Position numbers and translations under genes: made by a program
In this document: positions 1 through 11,343 of the stretch, piece by piece
How positions within the stretch are numbered: the stretch's first letter is position 1
Layout: each line of letters starts with the position of its first letter
The notes under the pieces: generated by a model
The model's input: the letters and a program-made list of their open reading frames with translations, nothing else
Databases searched by the model: none
Told to the model about the DNA's origin: nothing
DNA from: Nematostella vectensis
Lineage: Eukaryota; Cnidaria; Anthozoa; Actiniaria; Edwardsiidae
Reading direction: 5' to 3'
Length of the DNA stretch: 64,000 bases
Assembly: GCF_932526225.1 (NCBI RefSeq)
Contig: NC_064038.1
Span: forward strand, 15,555,575 to 15,619,574

Positions 1-653
1 CTACGAAACATTTTGTAAATGATATTGTCAGCTTCGAGAGACCAGAAAAGCAAGAAGTGTCTTTAGGAAACAGGATCGAAATAAGGACACGGACAGCTTC
101 CGAATGTAGCGGAAACGTTTCGACTACTTCCGACGAGAATCCGAGCCCCTTCGAAGATGACGAAGAGCTAGCGAAGATTGCAGAAGGCAGAGAATCAATA
201 AGAAAAGAGACACCGAACACAAGCCCGACAGAAGAAGTTACATCATGGAAATGTGCTCAGTGTGAAAAGATCTTTCCTCAAAAAATGACCCTGCAAATGC
301 ACAAATGCCCCAAGCTGGCAAAGAGGCCGTACCAATGTGGCCACTGCACAGCGGCCTTCGCCAATCCCTCAAACCTCCGAAGTCACGTGGTCAGTCACGT
401 GAACGAAAAGCCATTTAAGTGCGGATTCTGCTCGCGGGCCTTTGCCGGAGCCACCACACTGAACAATCATATTCGTATGCATACCGGACAGAAGCCCTAC
501 AGCTGCCAAAAGTGTGGCGTGACGTTTACCCAAGCGGCCTGTCACGCGCGTCACGTGAGGAACAGCAGGGAGTCAGGAGAATGCTCCCCTGTGAAGGCAG
601 TGCCGCTTGAGCTACTCGACCGTGGCATTACTGAAGAAGGACATTTTGATTGA
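1..653 (+). CDS. PRDM6: PRDM6-like zinc-finger protein, 3' part (gene A)
   Basis: This is the end of a gene entering from the left edge: the frame is open from base 3 to the TGA at 651-653, with no credible ATG in view. It encodes an acidic, Ser/Thr-rich linker and then four zinc fingers. Finger 1 (CAQC...HKC) is the C2HC type that opens the vertebrate PRDM6 array. Fingers 2 and 3 are C2H2, with the family signatures YQCGHC and [10 protein letters not shown]. Finger 4 (CQKCGVTF) ends in a His...Cys pair with a longer spacing than its relatives. Order, linkers and the terminal C2HC finger match remembered vertebrate PRDM6 rather than other PRDM families. The PR domain would lie in exons left of the window. 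Family role: sequence-specific chromatin regulator in the nucleus. The family call is strong; orthology to one particular PRDM6 copy is not tested. Confidence 0.85.
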   Translation, partial: TKHFVNDIVSFERPEKQEVSLGNRIEIRTRTASECSGNVSTTSDENPSPFEDDEELAKIAEGRESIRKETPNTSPTEEVTSWKCAQCEKIFPQKMTLQMHKCPKLAKRPYQCGHCTAAFANPSNLRSHVVSHVNEKPFKCGFCSRAFAGATTLNNHIRMHTGQKPYSCQKCGVTFTQAACHARHVRNSRESGECSPVKAVPLELLDRGITEEGHFD

Positions 654-850
654 AAGGAGGCAAGACAATCTATACCATGTGTTTTAGGAAACAGCGTAAG
701 GCTTGTCTTTATAAAAAGAAAGTGCCGTAAAAACAACATCAAATATATGATTGAAAAACATCCATACATAACAAATAGTAGTTATAAATTAAACGAGTTT
801 GAGCAAAAAAGGAATTCGCCTTCACAACTTGCATCCGTGTGGCTTAAACA

Positions 851-856
851 AATAAA
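851..856 (+). promoter_or_regulatory. candidate poly(A) signal of gene A
   Basis: An AATAAA hexamer lies about 200 bases after the stop codon of gene A in AT-rich sequence. Position and motif fit a cleavage signal, but no transcript is available. Confidence 0.4.
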
Positions 857-3154
857 GTATAGTTCAAAATAATTTCATCACAAACTTTTTAGCCCTTACT
901 GCGAAGTGCGTCATCCATTCCAAGGTGCGCGATCCACACTTCTCATTTCGCGCCAAAATCAGTTCTACATTTACATATTTTAAGACACAGTATGATGAGA
1001 TACCCTTCTCTTATTTATGTAAATGAACATATGCTTTCAAAAGCGTAATTGCAAATTCTCCTTCTAAGATCGACCGCTGCTTAGTTATGATTATTTGTGA
1101 GATAATAAATAAACCAATTGCAAATTTTACCCATATTTTCTGCATTCAGTTGAAATATCCAACACCCATGTTATCTTTTCGCACTGACAACAATATTATG
1201 GGTACACAATATATATTTATAAGAACTTTTTTTATAAGAACGCTAAGCTTCAGATTTCACCATACCGAGGCTCAGATAGCAGGAAAATGTTGTTTTGGTA
1301 GTGTGATGTGTTGTAAAATGCGTATTCGGATTGTATTTATAATATCAACCTTAGATACTATTGTACGCTATAAATACAGCCTTCGAAAGAGTGTAGCTTG
1401 CCACCGGAAATGATTGGATTTGCCTCGCTGGTTTTTAATTCATCTAATAGATAAAATATATATATCTAATAGATAAAATACCTAAATCAATATCTTTGAA
1501 AAAATGTTGTAATAAAATAATGATAACAACGTACGGTTTAATGTTTGTTTCTTGATTTCTCTCTTAGTTCTATCAACGGTCGAGGGTGCCATGTATCAGA
1601 TTCTGTCTTTTTTTTAGCGTTTTAGGCACAATCCAGCTCATTAATAATACAAACACTTATTAATCCCATGTTAAATATGTCTTTTCTCTTTTTTCCTGTG
1701 TGGCCTTTTATTCTTACAAATTTCAAAGAGTCTAAAGCTTAAAATAGTGAAGAGTTTTCAATTAAAAAAAAATGAAACCACTCTCGAAAATTATATATAC
1801 CTGAAACTACTACCCAGATCAATCTTCGCCCCCTTCACAATTCATATAATTACTTTGTGCAACTTACTAAAACGTGTATACCAGATCGCTCAATTGTTAC
1901 TGAGTTAGATGCCTCATAATAACGGATGTCCATAGACAATATTTTGAGTTCTAAAAAATATCTCTTCTTAAAAAATATGTTCCAGAGATGAACACGAAGA
2001 AGACCTAGGCAACGGTTATGGTTATTGAACAGGCATTCGCTTCAGTGACTTCAATTAATACAATCGTACTACCTTGGCATTCTTGTGTGATTTTGTTGTG
2101 AAATCGGTATATAATAGAAGACGTTGTTTTAACAAAACCCCGCTACAAAGGCATTACTTAACAGTCGGAAGCGAAATTTGTAAACCGGACTTTTCCCACG
2201 GTCTTGGGTTAAACAACAATAGCTACTAGGAACAGCACCGATTCTAAAACGCTTTGTGCCCTTGACATTCCACACAAATTCCACGATGCCGAGTCAATGG
2301 TAGCCTCGTTTGGAGACTCAAAAGTTTGTACTGGCCGGGAGCTGGGGCTTTCTGTGGCGCGTGCGTTTTGCCGGGAAGAATAGTTTTGGCGGGAAACCCA
2401 AGGTAATGATCTGTAAAGCTATTACGACGTTTATCACAATGAAACCTTCCAAGTGGAAAACTGATTACCGAAATATAACCTTCGAGCTGCCGATAAGGTT
2501 ACTTAGATAAAAAATATTGTAATTAAGTAACTTTTATATCAAAATTGATATAAAAGTCGAATTTGATCAGGAACACTTCCCTGGTTTGATTTGCACGTTT
2601 TACAAGAATTATTTAAAAAGTAAATATTTCTCGAATGTCTCGCTTTTGCCTTCGATGTAGTTAAATAAGATAACATGCATTGTTGTCGCTGTGAGTTCCC
2701 TGTGGAATTTCACTGACAGTTCATCCGGTCCCATGTAAAAAAACGATATTTCGCATATGAAGAAAACGTTGTCGTTTTAATGGACTGGTACAGAGGACTC
2801 TTAGTTTCTTTTCATATACTTTCTCTTTTGACCAAAGATGGTCACAGTCACTGTTTTTCTCTTCTGATTACAAGTCATAATGTTTACGAATCACCTGCGG
2901 TACGGTAACCTTAAAAATTACAAGAATCATGCACTTTTTTTCCAAATAAGGAATATATTAGTTTCCTTATTATATGAAAGTGACAGCGTTTGGCAAAATC
3001 GACAATTTTTGCCTGAATTTTCTTGATATGCATTTAGGAATTTAGCATTATGACGGTACTTGTGCTTAGCTCTTGGCGATTTCTATAACCGTGTATCCCC
3101 TGTAATTATTTATTTAAACAATGCTATATATGAATTAACAGGTACACGAGGAGT
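857..3154. other. intergenic, no gene seen
   Basis: AT-rich sequence with stop codons in all frames and no recognisable protein similarity. A near-perfect hairpin with 13-base arms (TTGATATAAAAGT on the right) lies at 2530-2557. Open frames such as 1087-1413 have no family features. Confidence 0.6.
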
Positions 3155-3358
3155 ATGTCTTACTCTTTGGGAAAGAGACCATCGCCTCTACGTCCTTTGT
3201 TTACATACGATGATGTGTTTCACTCACTTTACGGTGTAAACTCACTAACACATCACGCGAATTGGGAGCCACGTCTTGAGTCTTTCCAGAGCATCAATTT
3301 CACGGCGAGAACTGTAAAATACTTCACGAAGTTACGAGCAGTCCCACGAAGTCACTGA
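3155..3358 (+). CDS. possible N-terminal exon of the 3.9-kb PRDM6-like locus
   Basis: A 67-codon frame contains LFTYDDVFHSLYG. This resembles the conserved block just before the PR domain in the two complete local genes ([11 protein letters not shown] and [10 protein letters not shown]) and in vertebrate PRDM6. It is on the same strand as, and 600 bases upstream of, the zinc-finger frame at 3958-4386. I see no clear splice donor in the expected phase, and no PR-domain exons between the two. It could be a decayed first exon or a chance match. Confidence 0.3.
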   Translation: MSYSLGKRPSPLRPLFTYDDVFHSLYGVNSLTHHANWEPRLESFQSINFTARTVKYFTKLRAVPRSH

Positions 3359-3403
3359 TAACAACGGCCCGTAAGTGTTGCTGACTATAACGTGATAGCT
3401 ATA

Positions 3404-3423
3404 CCATAGTTATATAACTATGG
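3404..3423. repeat. 20-bp perfect palindrome
   Basis: CCATAGTTATATAACTATGG is self-complementary over its full length. No function can be assigned; it may be a hairpin or a dimeric binding site. Confidence 0.5.
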
Positions 3424-3957
3424 AGTTTCGCCCACAGGCCCACGGCCGCATTAAGAGCCAAGAATGTCTGAATTCTTAAAAAAAGAACCCTATTTACTAA
3501 AACTTCCCTGTTTTACCCCATGCAAAATATGTTTAAGAGCATGTTTGAGCTGATTTGGGAAAATGAATGTTCTTACTGTATTGCAAAGAAGAAATTGAGC
3601 TTTGCCTTTTCTATAGTCCAAACACCAACCCAGCTAACATGGAACGCCGGGAAGAGCTTTCAGCTTCTAGGAATGTGAGGGAACAAAGCCACAGAATGGC
3701 TTTTGCAAAAACATGTCATACAAGTTCTTCAAGCTGTCAAACGGTATTAAAACGATGTTTAAACGCCCGTCAAACAGTCTTTAGACCGTCTTTATACAGC
3801 CAACGCTTCCGTGCAAGAAGAAACCTTACAAAGATCTTCAACTGTCCTGAAACATCTGAGCTCTTGTTTGCATCCACAACTGTCTTAAGAAAACTGAGAG
3901 ACAGCATTCCCGGGATATAGAAACTTACCAATAGATTCCATAACAAAAGCGGTGTCC

Positions 3958-4386
3958 ATGAAAACAGAAGAGAGAAGAGAACGAAAGGAAGTAACCCCTA
4001 TTATGTCGGGGAATACCGTAAAAGTCACAAGCTTTAAGAGAGCGGTAAACTCCATGAGCTGCGGAAAATGCGACGAGGTGTTCACACAGTGCTCGAGTCT
4101 ACAGAATCATGTGTGCGCACTCTTTCCTAGCAAGCCATATCAATGCGGTCATTGCCAAGAAAACTTTGCGCTTTCGCACGAGCTGCGCGCGCATGTTGTT
4201 ATTCATCAATCAAGGAAGCCGTTCAAGTGTGGCTATTGTTCACGCGCGTTTTCTGGTGTCACGACGCTGACCAATCACATTCGCGCACATACCGGGGAGA
4301 CGCCATTCAAGTGTTTCAAGTGCAATAAGGAGTTTAGCCAGTGCATGAAGCTCCATAAGCATCTGAAAGGATGCGACTTTGTGTAA
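3958..4386 (+). CDS. PRDM6-like zinc-finger locus lacking a PR domain (gene B)
   Basis: The frame is open from 3898 and its first ATG is at 3958, giving 142 residues up to the TAA at 4384-4386. After about 45 basic, hydrophilic residues come four fingers in PRDM6 order: a C2HC finger (CGKCDEVF...HVC), two C2H2 fingers (YQCGHC and [12 protein letters not shown]) and a short terminal C2HC finger ending KGCDFV. The Cys and His ligands are intact. Linker residues diverge from relatives (GVTTLTNHIR for [16 protein letters not shown] for TGEKPF). No PR-domain exon is visible between gene A and this locus. It may be a PR-less zinc-finger gene, the last exon of a gene with unrecognised upstream exons, or a relic whose zinc-finger exon has not yet broken. 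An exon starting upstream (acceptor-like AG near 3920-3934) is possible. Confidence 0.65.
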   Translation: MKTEERRERKEVTPIMSGNTVKVTSFKRAVNSMSCGKCDEVFTQCSSLQNHVCALFPSKPYQCGHCQENFALSHELRAHVVIHQSRKPFKCGYCSRAFSGVTTLTNHIRAHTGETPFKCFKCNKEFSQCMKLHKHLKGCDFV

Positions 4387-4653
4387 CTTCATTGCGACGG
4401 ATTGTTAAGATGATGTTTTACAAGAAAAGAATAACGGAGAATAAGAAAGCGGGGATGTCAGGCGGGAAGTCAGCGCTAGAGGAGAGGGAAGTAAATGAAG
4501 TGTTGCGTCCCTTCTCCGCTTCTTTCACCTGCAGTCGAGTATGAGAACACCATATAAGACTTGCAAAGGGTTAGGGCTCATATAACTTTTAAGAATATAT
4601 AATTTTTGTGAAAGACCTTACCTCTAGTCTACAACATAAAACAGCATATTCAA

Positions 4654-4659
4654 AATAAA
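4654..4659 (+). promoter_or_regulatory. candidate poly(A) signal of gene B
   Basis: AATAAA about 270 bases after the stop of the zinc-finger frame. This suggests the locus may still be transcribed, but is not proof. Confidence 0.35.
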
Positions 4660-4719
4660 CATGTTTTATTAGTGTTCCAAATCTTTGTGTTGTGAATCTG
4701 GTCTCTGATCAATGCTGTA

Positions 4720-4860
4720 TTCCATATGGTCGCACCGATCGCAAGGTGAGCTTCCCTGCGATCGAATGCGATCATATGGAAGCTACTTTGCGTTCGTTTG
4801 CGATCGTACTCAAATTAGCTGCAATCTTTAGCGATTGTACGCGATTGCGTTCCTATGGAA
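4720..4860. repeat. short inverted-repeat (MITE-like) element
   Basis: The ends TTCCATATGG and CCTATGGAA are imperfect inverted copies. The interior is dense in GCGATCG/CGATCGC motifs in both orientations, so the segment can fold back on itself. About 140 bp, non-coding. No target-site duplication is certain. Confidence 0.4.
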
Positions 4861-5377
4861 ACCAATACTGCAACCCGCCACCAGGACATCACCCTGTCAA
4901 TCGACATAACATTTATGTAATTTTTATAATGCTCTATATATTACTTATAACGAACGCAAATGGGCAAAAAAATTAATGTAGTATTACGTTTAGTTTTAAG
5001 TACACAGGGTAACAAACAAATCACTGTTATCTGTGAAAGTGTTTACCTCTCCCTCCCCATGAGGTTTGAAAACTAACCCGGTAACTCACTTGTAATGAAA
5101 TAAAAGCCAGGTCTTAGTATTACTTTAAAATGAATTGATTTTCGAAAATGACACTTGGTATTGTATGTACTTTTGAGATATCTGGATAAATACACCAAAA
5201 ACTGGTAATCGACTCTGCCAAATTTTCGTCTTAATAAGACTTCTTCAAGGCAGAGTCAGGGATATTCTTGAACCACGAAGAACTGTATGGTACTCGACTA
5301 ATTCTAAATTCGGGTTTGTTGCATTACAAAGCAGTCTATCTTACTAAAGTAGACTATCTTAACGTGCTCATTGTATT

Positions 5378-5889
5378 ACCCGGATTTGTAACAATCAACG
5401 CGGGATCAATAACCAGATATGTAACAACAACCGGATTTGTAACAACAATCACTAAACAGATATGTAACAACAACCGGTGAGATAATGTAGGTATTTTTGT
5501 TTTGATGACGTCATCGATGACCTCACGTCAGGTGAGATCGCCAGTGCACCCCCCTTGCCTCCATGGACAGGAAAACCAAGTTTGACCTTCTAACAATGTA
5601 TCTGCTAAAATATATGTACCGAACGGTATTTTGATGACGTCATCGCGAGGGTCCCCCCCCCCGCGACTTACCTTAGAACCAACGAAAACTTGGAATGTTT
5701 GACCTTTGTTGACCTTAAATGGAGTTCGTATTCAAACGAAATCCATTTGACGAAATCCATGGGTTGTTACAAATCCGGTTGTTAAACGTTGGTACAAATC
5801 CGGTTGACTAGTTTGTTACATATCAGGTTGATTGTTGTTAACAAATCCGGTTGTTGTTACATATCCCGTTGATTGTTACAAATCCGGGT
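5378..5889. repeat. foldback element with composite arms
   Basis: The left arm (about 5378-5476) and right arm (about 5760-5889) are inverted copies. Each is built of alternating short blocks such as CCGGATTTGTAACAACA and GATATGTAACAACAAC. The outer ends are ACCCGGATTTGTAACAATC and its complement. The roughly 280-bp middle contains two TTTTGATGACGTCATCG segments (near 5501 and 5630), each with a full TGACGTCA site. Non-coding. No clear target-site duplication. Confidence 0.65.
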
Positions 5890-6229
5890 GATACATTCGT
5901 TGAGTTGCAAAGTTGTGAAAAGTTTTATAAAGTGAACGCTCTAACACTGTCCTGGGTAGCTTCTGGTCTTTGGTGTCATTTTTAGACCAGAAGCATTCTG
6001 AGCTACGAGGCTTGGGACGCTTCGAATCTAAGGTACCAAACACATCACAAGCTATCTTTGAGTGCTTCGAATTGCATAGCCTCGAAAACGTTAACACAGT
6101 CGCCAGGTATTTCTTATGATTTCTGAGCTTCAAAAAAATGGAAGAATGTTATACTGCTTGCTTCTACTTTAAAGGCTAACACATCACAAGTCATCTTCAC
6201 TGTGAAACGTCTAGCCGCTCGCATGAACG

Positions 6230-9200
6230 CTAAGGACTCACACAGTCTCCAGGTATCTTCTGGTGTTTACTCAGCTGCGAAGCTTGGGAGAATGTCTTTC
6301 CGCAGGCTTCACACATAAAAGGCTTCTCACCGGTGTGAGTGCGAATATGATTGTTCAGTGTCGTGGCGCCTGAGAACGATCGCGAGCAATATCCACACCT
6401 GAATGGCTTCTCGTTGGCGTGAACAATAGAATGGTTCCTTAGCTCGTTAGGATTCGAGAACGACTCGCTGCAGTAGCCGCAGTGGTACGGTTTGTTTGGT
6501 ACTAGCGGGCAGACATGGATGTGTAGAGCCGACCTTTGGTTGAATGTTTGATTGCACTGTCCACACTTGACAACTTCGTTATCTCCGTCACTCTTCTCGC
6601 CCAAATCATCATCGCTCTCCTTTGCATCCGCCTGCAATGAGGGCAGCGGTATTCTATAAGACGCGCCATCTTCTTCCTCGTCCTCTTCATCTTCGTCACT
6701 TTCATGGTCGTGAGAGCCTGTTATTGACACCTGAGCAATGCTTGTGTTCTCAGCCGTTTGCGCATGATCAACAGACGGGACGCTACGTTCCCATGGTGAC
6801 ACGGTCAACACGCTTCTACTCTGCCCGTGTTTCCCTGATGGGTTAGAAATAAATCTCCCTTGTGGTATGTTCTGATAAGTTTGCCTTGGTCTTGACCGGA
6901 CGTCATGAGAATATTGAGGCCGGAAGTCATTAGAACGTCGTGAACGGAAGTCTCTATTATCGATACTGGTGTTGGGAACCCGTAAGAAACTTTGGGTGGA
7001 GTAATTTGCTTCCGGTACGGGATACGTCATTGGTAGGCCCTGGTGTAATCCGCGCAAAGCTTGTTGTGATTCTGGAAAAATTCCCTGAATAGTCTGTGTA
7101 GCTGGCCCTGCTTGCCTTTGTCGTCCTGCTTGCATGGGTTGTATAGCTTGTCCTACTTGCATGTGTTGTAGAGCTTGTCCTGCTTGCGCGGTTTGTATAG
7201 GTCGTCCTGCTTGCACGGGTTGTATAGCTTGTCCTGCTTGCATGTGTTGTATAGCTTGTCCTGCTTGCATGGGTTGTATAGCTTGTCCTGCTTGCATGGG
7301 TTGTATAGCTTGTCCTGCTTGCATGGGTTGAATAGGATGTCCTGATTGCATGGGTTGTATAGCTTGTCCTGCTTGCATGGGTTGTATAGCTTGTCCTGAT
7401 TGCATGGGTTGAATAGGATGTCCTGATTGCATGGGTTGTATAGCTTGTCCTGCTTGCATGGGTTGAATAGGATGTCCTGATTGCATGGGTTGTATAGCTT
7501 GTCCTGATTGCATGGGTTGTATAGCTTGTCCTGATTGCATGGGTTGTATAGCTTGTCCTGCTTGCATGGGTTGTATAGCTTGTCCTGCTTGCGCTGTTTG
7601 TATAGGTTGTCCTGCTTGCATGGGTTGTATAGCTTGTCCTGCTTGCGCTGTTTGTATAGGTTGTCCTTCTTGCATGGGTTGTATAGCTTGTCCTGCTTGC
7701 ATGGGTTGTATAGCTTGTCCTGCTTGCACGGGTTGTGTGGGTTGTCCCGGTTGCGTAGGGGGTGTAGGTGCACTAGAGCATGGTGATCCGTTAGGTGCGA
7801 CGACAACAACAACTTTAGAGTCTGGTTTTACCACTGAGGACATAAAAAATAGTTTTTTTAAAATGACAAATAAATAGTATAAATAAATGACCACGGCTTA
7901 TGATTCTGGTGGTGGTCGTGGTAGTACTTATTGCGATGGCGATTCCGTCACGGGGTAATTGATAATGGCTTTAATGATGGTGCAAATGTACCAAACGTGG
8001 CAACTTTTCAGTGGCCAATTCACCTATTTTTCCAATTTCCCCAATTTTCGCACCCTGGATTTTTGCACCCTGCACGGTGATAAGGATGGTAATGATAAGG
8101 GGTGGTTGATGGTAGCAATGGTTATGGTGATTATGATGATTATGGTGGTGATGGTGGTGATGATTATTGTAAGATGATGATAGTAATGGTGATGGTGATG
8201 GTGATGGTGATGTTTGTAAGATGATGGTGATGTTTGTAAGATGATGGTGATGAGGATGGTAAATGTTGATAATATGATGGTAACGAAGATGATGGTGACG
8301 GTTGTGAAGATGGGCGATGGCAATGGTGATGGTGATGGGTGATCCTAATGTTAATGATAATGTTGATGGTTATGACAGTCATAATAATGATGATTACGAT
8401 GACAGTGATGATGCTCGTTGATGGTAATGGCGATATGTCGACGATGGGTGATAATATTGGTGATGCTGGTGGTGATGGTAATAGCAATGTTATTGGCTCT
8501 CTTGATTTAAGATAATGACGACATACAGAATAAGATGAAAACAACAAGCTCACCAAGCTGATCTACACTGCCAGTCTCCCGTATTTCCAGCGGAATTCCC
8601 ATGTATTGTGGGTAGATCTCGTCATACCAGACCAACAGCTCTGTGCCTGGCGCGATATCTTTGAATGCGCGGTAGTAGATGTTCCCGAGGTACTGGAACG
8701 CAAATAGGTTTTGTTCCTCTTTGCTGCGCGCGCATCTTATAAACCGCATCCAACTGGACGAGTTTTCGTCACTGCCGTCCAAATAGAACGCAAGTCTCCC
8801 ATGCTGATATACCTAGATAGTTAATTATTTATTAAGGTTGGTTCTCACTTGGAGGTAAGCGCAAGCGGAACGCACGTAATTTTCCGATTCTCACAGGAAC
8901 ACAAGCGGAAGCGCAAGAGAACGCAACTGCTTGATTTTCTTGCACTTTTGTTTGACCGATTCTCACTTCTGTTTCGCTTCCGTTTGCGCTTACGCTTGCG
9001 CTTGCGTCCTTGTGATAACCAGCCTGAGAGCCCGTGCCTTCCCCCCCCCCTTCCCAAATATTTTAGAATTATAAGGAAATTATCAGTAGGGGCGTGGCTA
9101 TCTTCCCAAATATTTTCTCAGTGTTTTCGTATCGTGCCCCCTCCCCCAATATTTCGAGGTGTGACACAGCTCTGGGAAATAAAATAAGTAATACAAATGT

Positions 9201-11343
9201 GCCCTGATTTAGACATTCGCTTAAAAAGGGTAACTTATAGTCCCAATAAAAGGACACTGCTTACAATTTCTGTAAATCTCAGTCCGCTAAATAACGACAC
9301 ACTGATAATAAGAACAGTTTTCAAAAGGGTTTCACTGTTTATACAAAATAAGTAGTACTAAAATTGAGTGGCACTAAAATTACGATTATATTGTGTAGAG
9401 AGAAAACATTCAATACCGACAAAGCTCAACTCAAATTGGCTTGCCCTTTCTCCACAAATAGATAATACTTTGAACTAGAGGGGGCGACAATTTACTGGGT
9501 TATTTGAATTAAATGAGAATTGTCGGGCATTTAGTCCATTGAGGACCTTTCCCGACTGTCGGACATATAGCCACTGCGTTCTTCGAATAGGATTATCTCT
9601 GTGTTTGATTCTAATCACGAAGGAAACCTATTTCGTCAAAGAAGAGAAAAAACAAGACCCAAGCACAACCCATCAAGTGTGTAAAATTTTAAACAGGAAA
9701 TTCATGTTGTCATCTGCGAAGAATATACTGCCCTTATCTTACCTCCCACATGTAGCTAGCCTCGGTCTCTGGGGTGATATCTGACGGGTTTATTTTGACG
9801 CCTTCATAAGGACCTATCCACGTTCCTTGGGGGACTCTGCATTTTGTGCACACGCCATATTTGGCCCCAGGAATGCCCGAGATACAGAGCTGAACCTCGT
9901 CGGGTATCGACTCAATGGCATAGCTAAGCCTTAATGGAGCTGAATTTGTGGGTTTCCTGTGGTGCACAGAGGCCGGGTGGATTGGGCATGGTGTCAGGCG
10001 TTCACATCGACAACCATCACACCCTGCAAGCCATACATATCATTTAAAAAGGACAAATCTTGCTTCACGAGCATTCAATGTACTTCAAATCCATCCTGTA
10101 ATACGTAGATTCAGGCACAGTCTAAAGCGGATTACGATCATTTTAGAGAATGTAACTTTATATTCTGAAACTCTAAATGCTGTGCTATAAAAGAAGGGTC
10201 CAGTTTGAATTCCTTTAGAGGCAGCAGCTAGCAGATTCATAACGATTATTTCATTCAAGCATATTCCAACATTAGATGAAATGCTATCGAATGGAAGCTC
10301 GTTTCTTATACCTTGAATGTAAAGTTTACGAGTTTTACTCGAATTACGCCATTTCGTTTTTCTTTTGCCATTTAGTGAAGAAAAACCTGAACTTAAGAAA
10401 AATCATTTAAAATGAAAATACCATGTTCATTGTGGTAAGACATCAACCAAACAGAAGAAGAAAAGGCGCTTGATAAAGGTTTACAATATTATTTATGGAG
10501 CATATATTTCTTACTGTTTATGAGGGACCGCGTGTTGCGAATAGCGCGGCAAATTAAACAGACAAAGGTTTCCCGTGAGTGCCAAAAAAATAGAACAGAA
10601 AAAGCTTTTAAGCTTTTAATTAAATATAATAATTGAATAATTAAAATTATTCTAGGTTCTACTGTATTTGGCAGGGTTTTATAAAAACAGGTAGCATTAT
10701 CGGATAGTGCTAAATGTTTTAATGGTTTTTTTCTTTTTCTGGTGGGTCTGAGTTATTACTAATTGTGCTGAATGCACGCGCGATAACCAAAAAAAAACTG
10801 TCGCATAGTTGTGTACCATTTCTCTATACCTATGGAGCTCCGCTATAAATGATACCCAAGAAAATGAAGGATGGGGTTTTTAAGGTCCTTTAAACCAATG
10901 CTTGCTTTCTTTTAATGAGTGAAACATTCAGACCCTATCAAAACGGCGAAAGATTCAGGGCCTGTTTCACCACCCATAAAATTATCACTTGTGATTATTG
11001 ATTCCTCGAGTTTTCTTTCAAAGGAATTCAATGGATCTTGAACCCATCTTCGTTTTTTATTAAGTGTTAAAAAGCAATGAAATTTCACTATATTCCCAAA
11101 CGAGCTTCCCTAATCTCCTGTGAGTAACTTACAGAAAATCTGCGAATTCACGACTTCGTTTTCTCTCACATCGTCAAGTGTCACCGGTCTCATTTCTGTC
11201 CGACTGAAGAGATAGCCTTGAAGCTCTGCGAAACTGATTGGGGTCTGGGGATAGCGACTAGTAGCTGCGGACGTGTACGGTTGCCCATGGCGACGATCAC
11301 GTTGAAACGCATCACCAATCCTGGGCGCTTCAGGATCACTCAT
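6230..11343 (-). CDS. PRDM6: PRDM6-like PR-domain zinc-finger protein with 22-copy 9-aa repeat (gene C)
   Basis: Four coding exons with GT-AG introns: 11343-11133, 10023-9743, 8812-8554 and 7833-6230, in phases 1, 0 and 1, giving about 784 aa. Exon 1 has the pre-PR block [10 protein letters not shown]. Exons 2-3 form the PR/SET-like domain: [48 protein letters not shown] and ELLVWYDE, all close to vertebrate PRDM6. The last exon starts with a Pro/Gln-rich repeat (7130-7723), continues through an Arg/Ser-rich and an acidic stretch ([10 protein letters not shown]), and ends in four fingers: C2HC, C2H2, C2H2 and terminal C2HC (CEACGKTF...GDC). The start is the ATG just after an acceptor-like TTTTTTCAG at 11347, so 5' exons may exist. 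Expected role: nuclear transcription/chromatin regulator. PRDM6-type proteins keep the PR fold, but methyltransferase activity is weakly supported. Introns hold a GAT-rich repeat (8050-8500) and a MITE (8840-9020); 10024-11132 shows nothing else. Confidence 0.9.
7130..7723 (-). repeat. 27-bp coding minisatellite, 22 copies (AGQAIQPMQ)
   Basis: Twenty-two direct units of exactly 27 bp, translated as a nine-residue repeat, consensus AGQAIQPMQ. Variants include [27 protein letters not shown] and AGQAIQHMQ. The unit is three times nine, so copy-number change keeps the frame. The encoded stretch is Gln/Pro/Met-rich and almost free of charge, so probably disordered. It sits in the last exon of gene C between the PR domain and the acidic linker. 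The other, complete local paralogue has no such block. Confidence 0.95.
8050..8500. repeat. imperfect GATGGT/GATGAT microsatellite in a gene C intron
   Basis: About 450 bp dominated by GATGGTGATG and related hexamer or trinucleotide words with frequent interruptions. It lies in the intron between exons 3 and 4 of gene C. The His- and Ile-rich reading frames across it are by-products of the repeat. Confidence 0.8.
8840..9020. repeat. 181-bp MITE-like element rich in GCGCAAGC
   Basis: The ends GGTTCTCACTTGGAGGTAAG and its counterpart GGTTATCACAAGGACGCAAG (read on the other strand) match over about 28 bases with five mismatches, so these are terminal inverted repeats. Related sequence, inverted, occurs at 31811-31964 and 37206-37358, so it is a dispersed family. 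It lies in the second intron of gene C. No sure target-site duplication. Confidence 0.65.

Noticed and set aside
1087-1413. 108-codon frame
   Set aside because: No start context, family motif or splice partner; composition is like the surrounding AT-rich sequence.
3567-3920. 117-codon frame just upstream of gene B
   Set aside because: It is out of frame with the zinc-finger exon and has no PR-domain motif or linker similarity. It could include coding sequence only if a frameshift or unseen splice is assumed.
7134-7877. Cys-rich and Asn/Lys-rich frames on both strands over 7.1-7.9 kb
   Set aside because: They are shadows of the 27-bp coding repeat. Only the frame that continues into the zinc fingers with correct splice phase is credible.
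8024-8556. His-, Ile- and Ser-rich frames on the - strand
   Set aside because: They are translations of the GAT-rich intronic microsatellite; the real exon ends at the donor at 8554.
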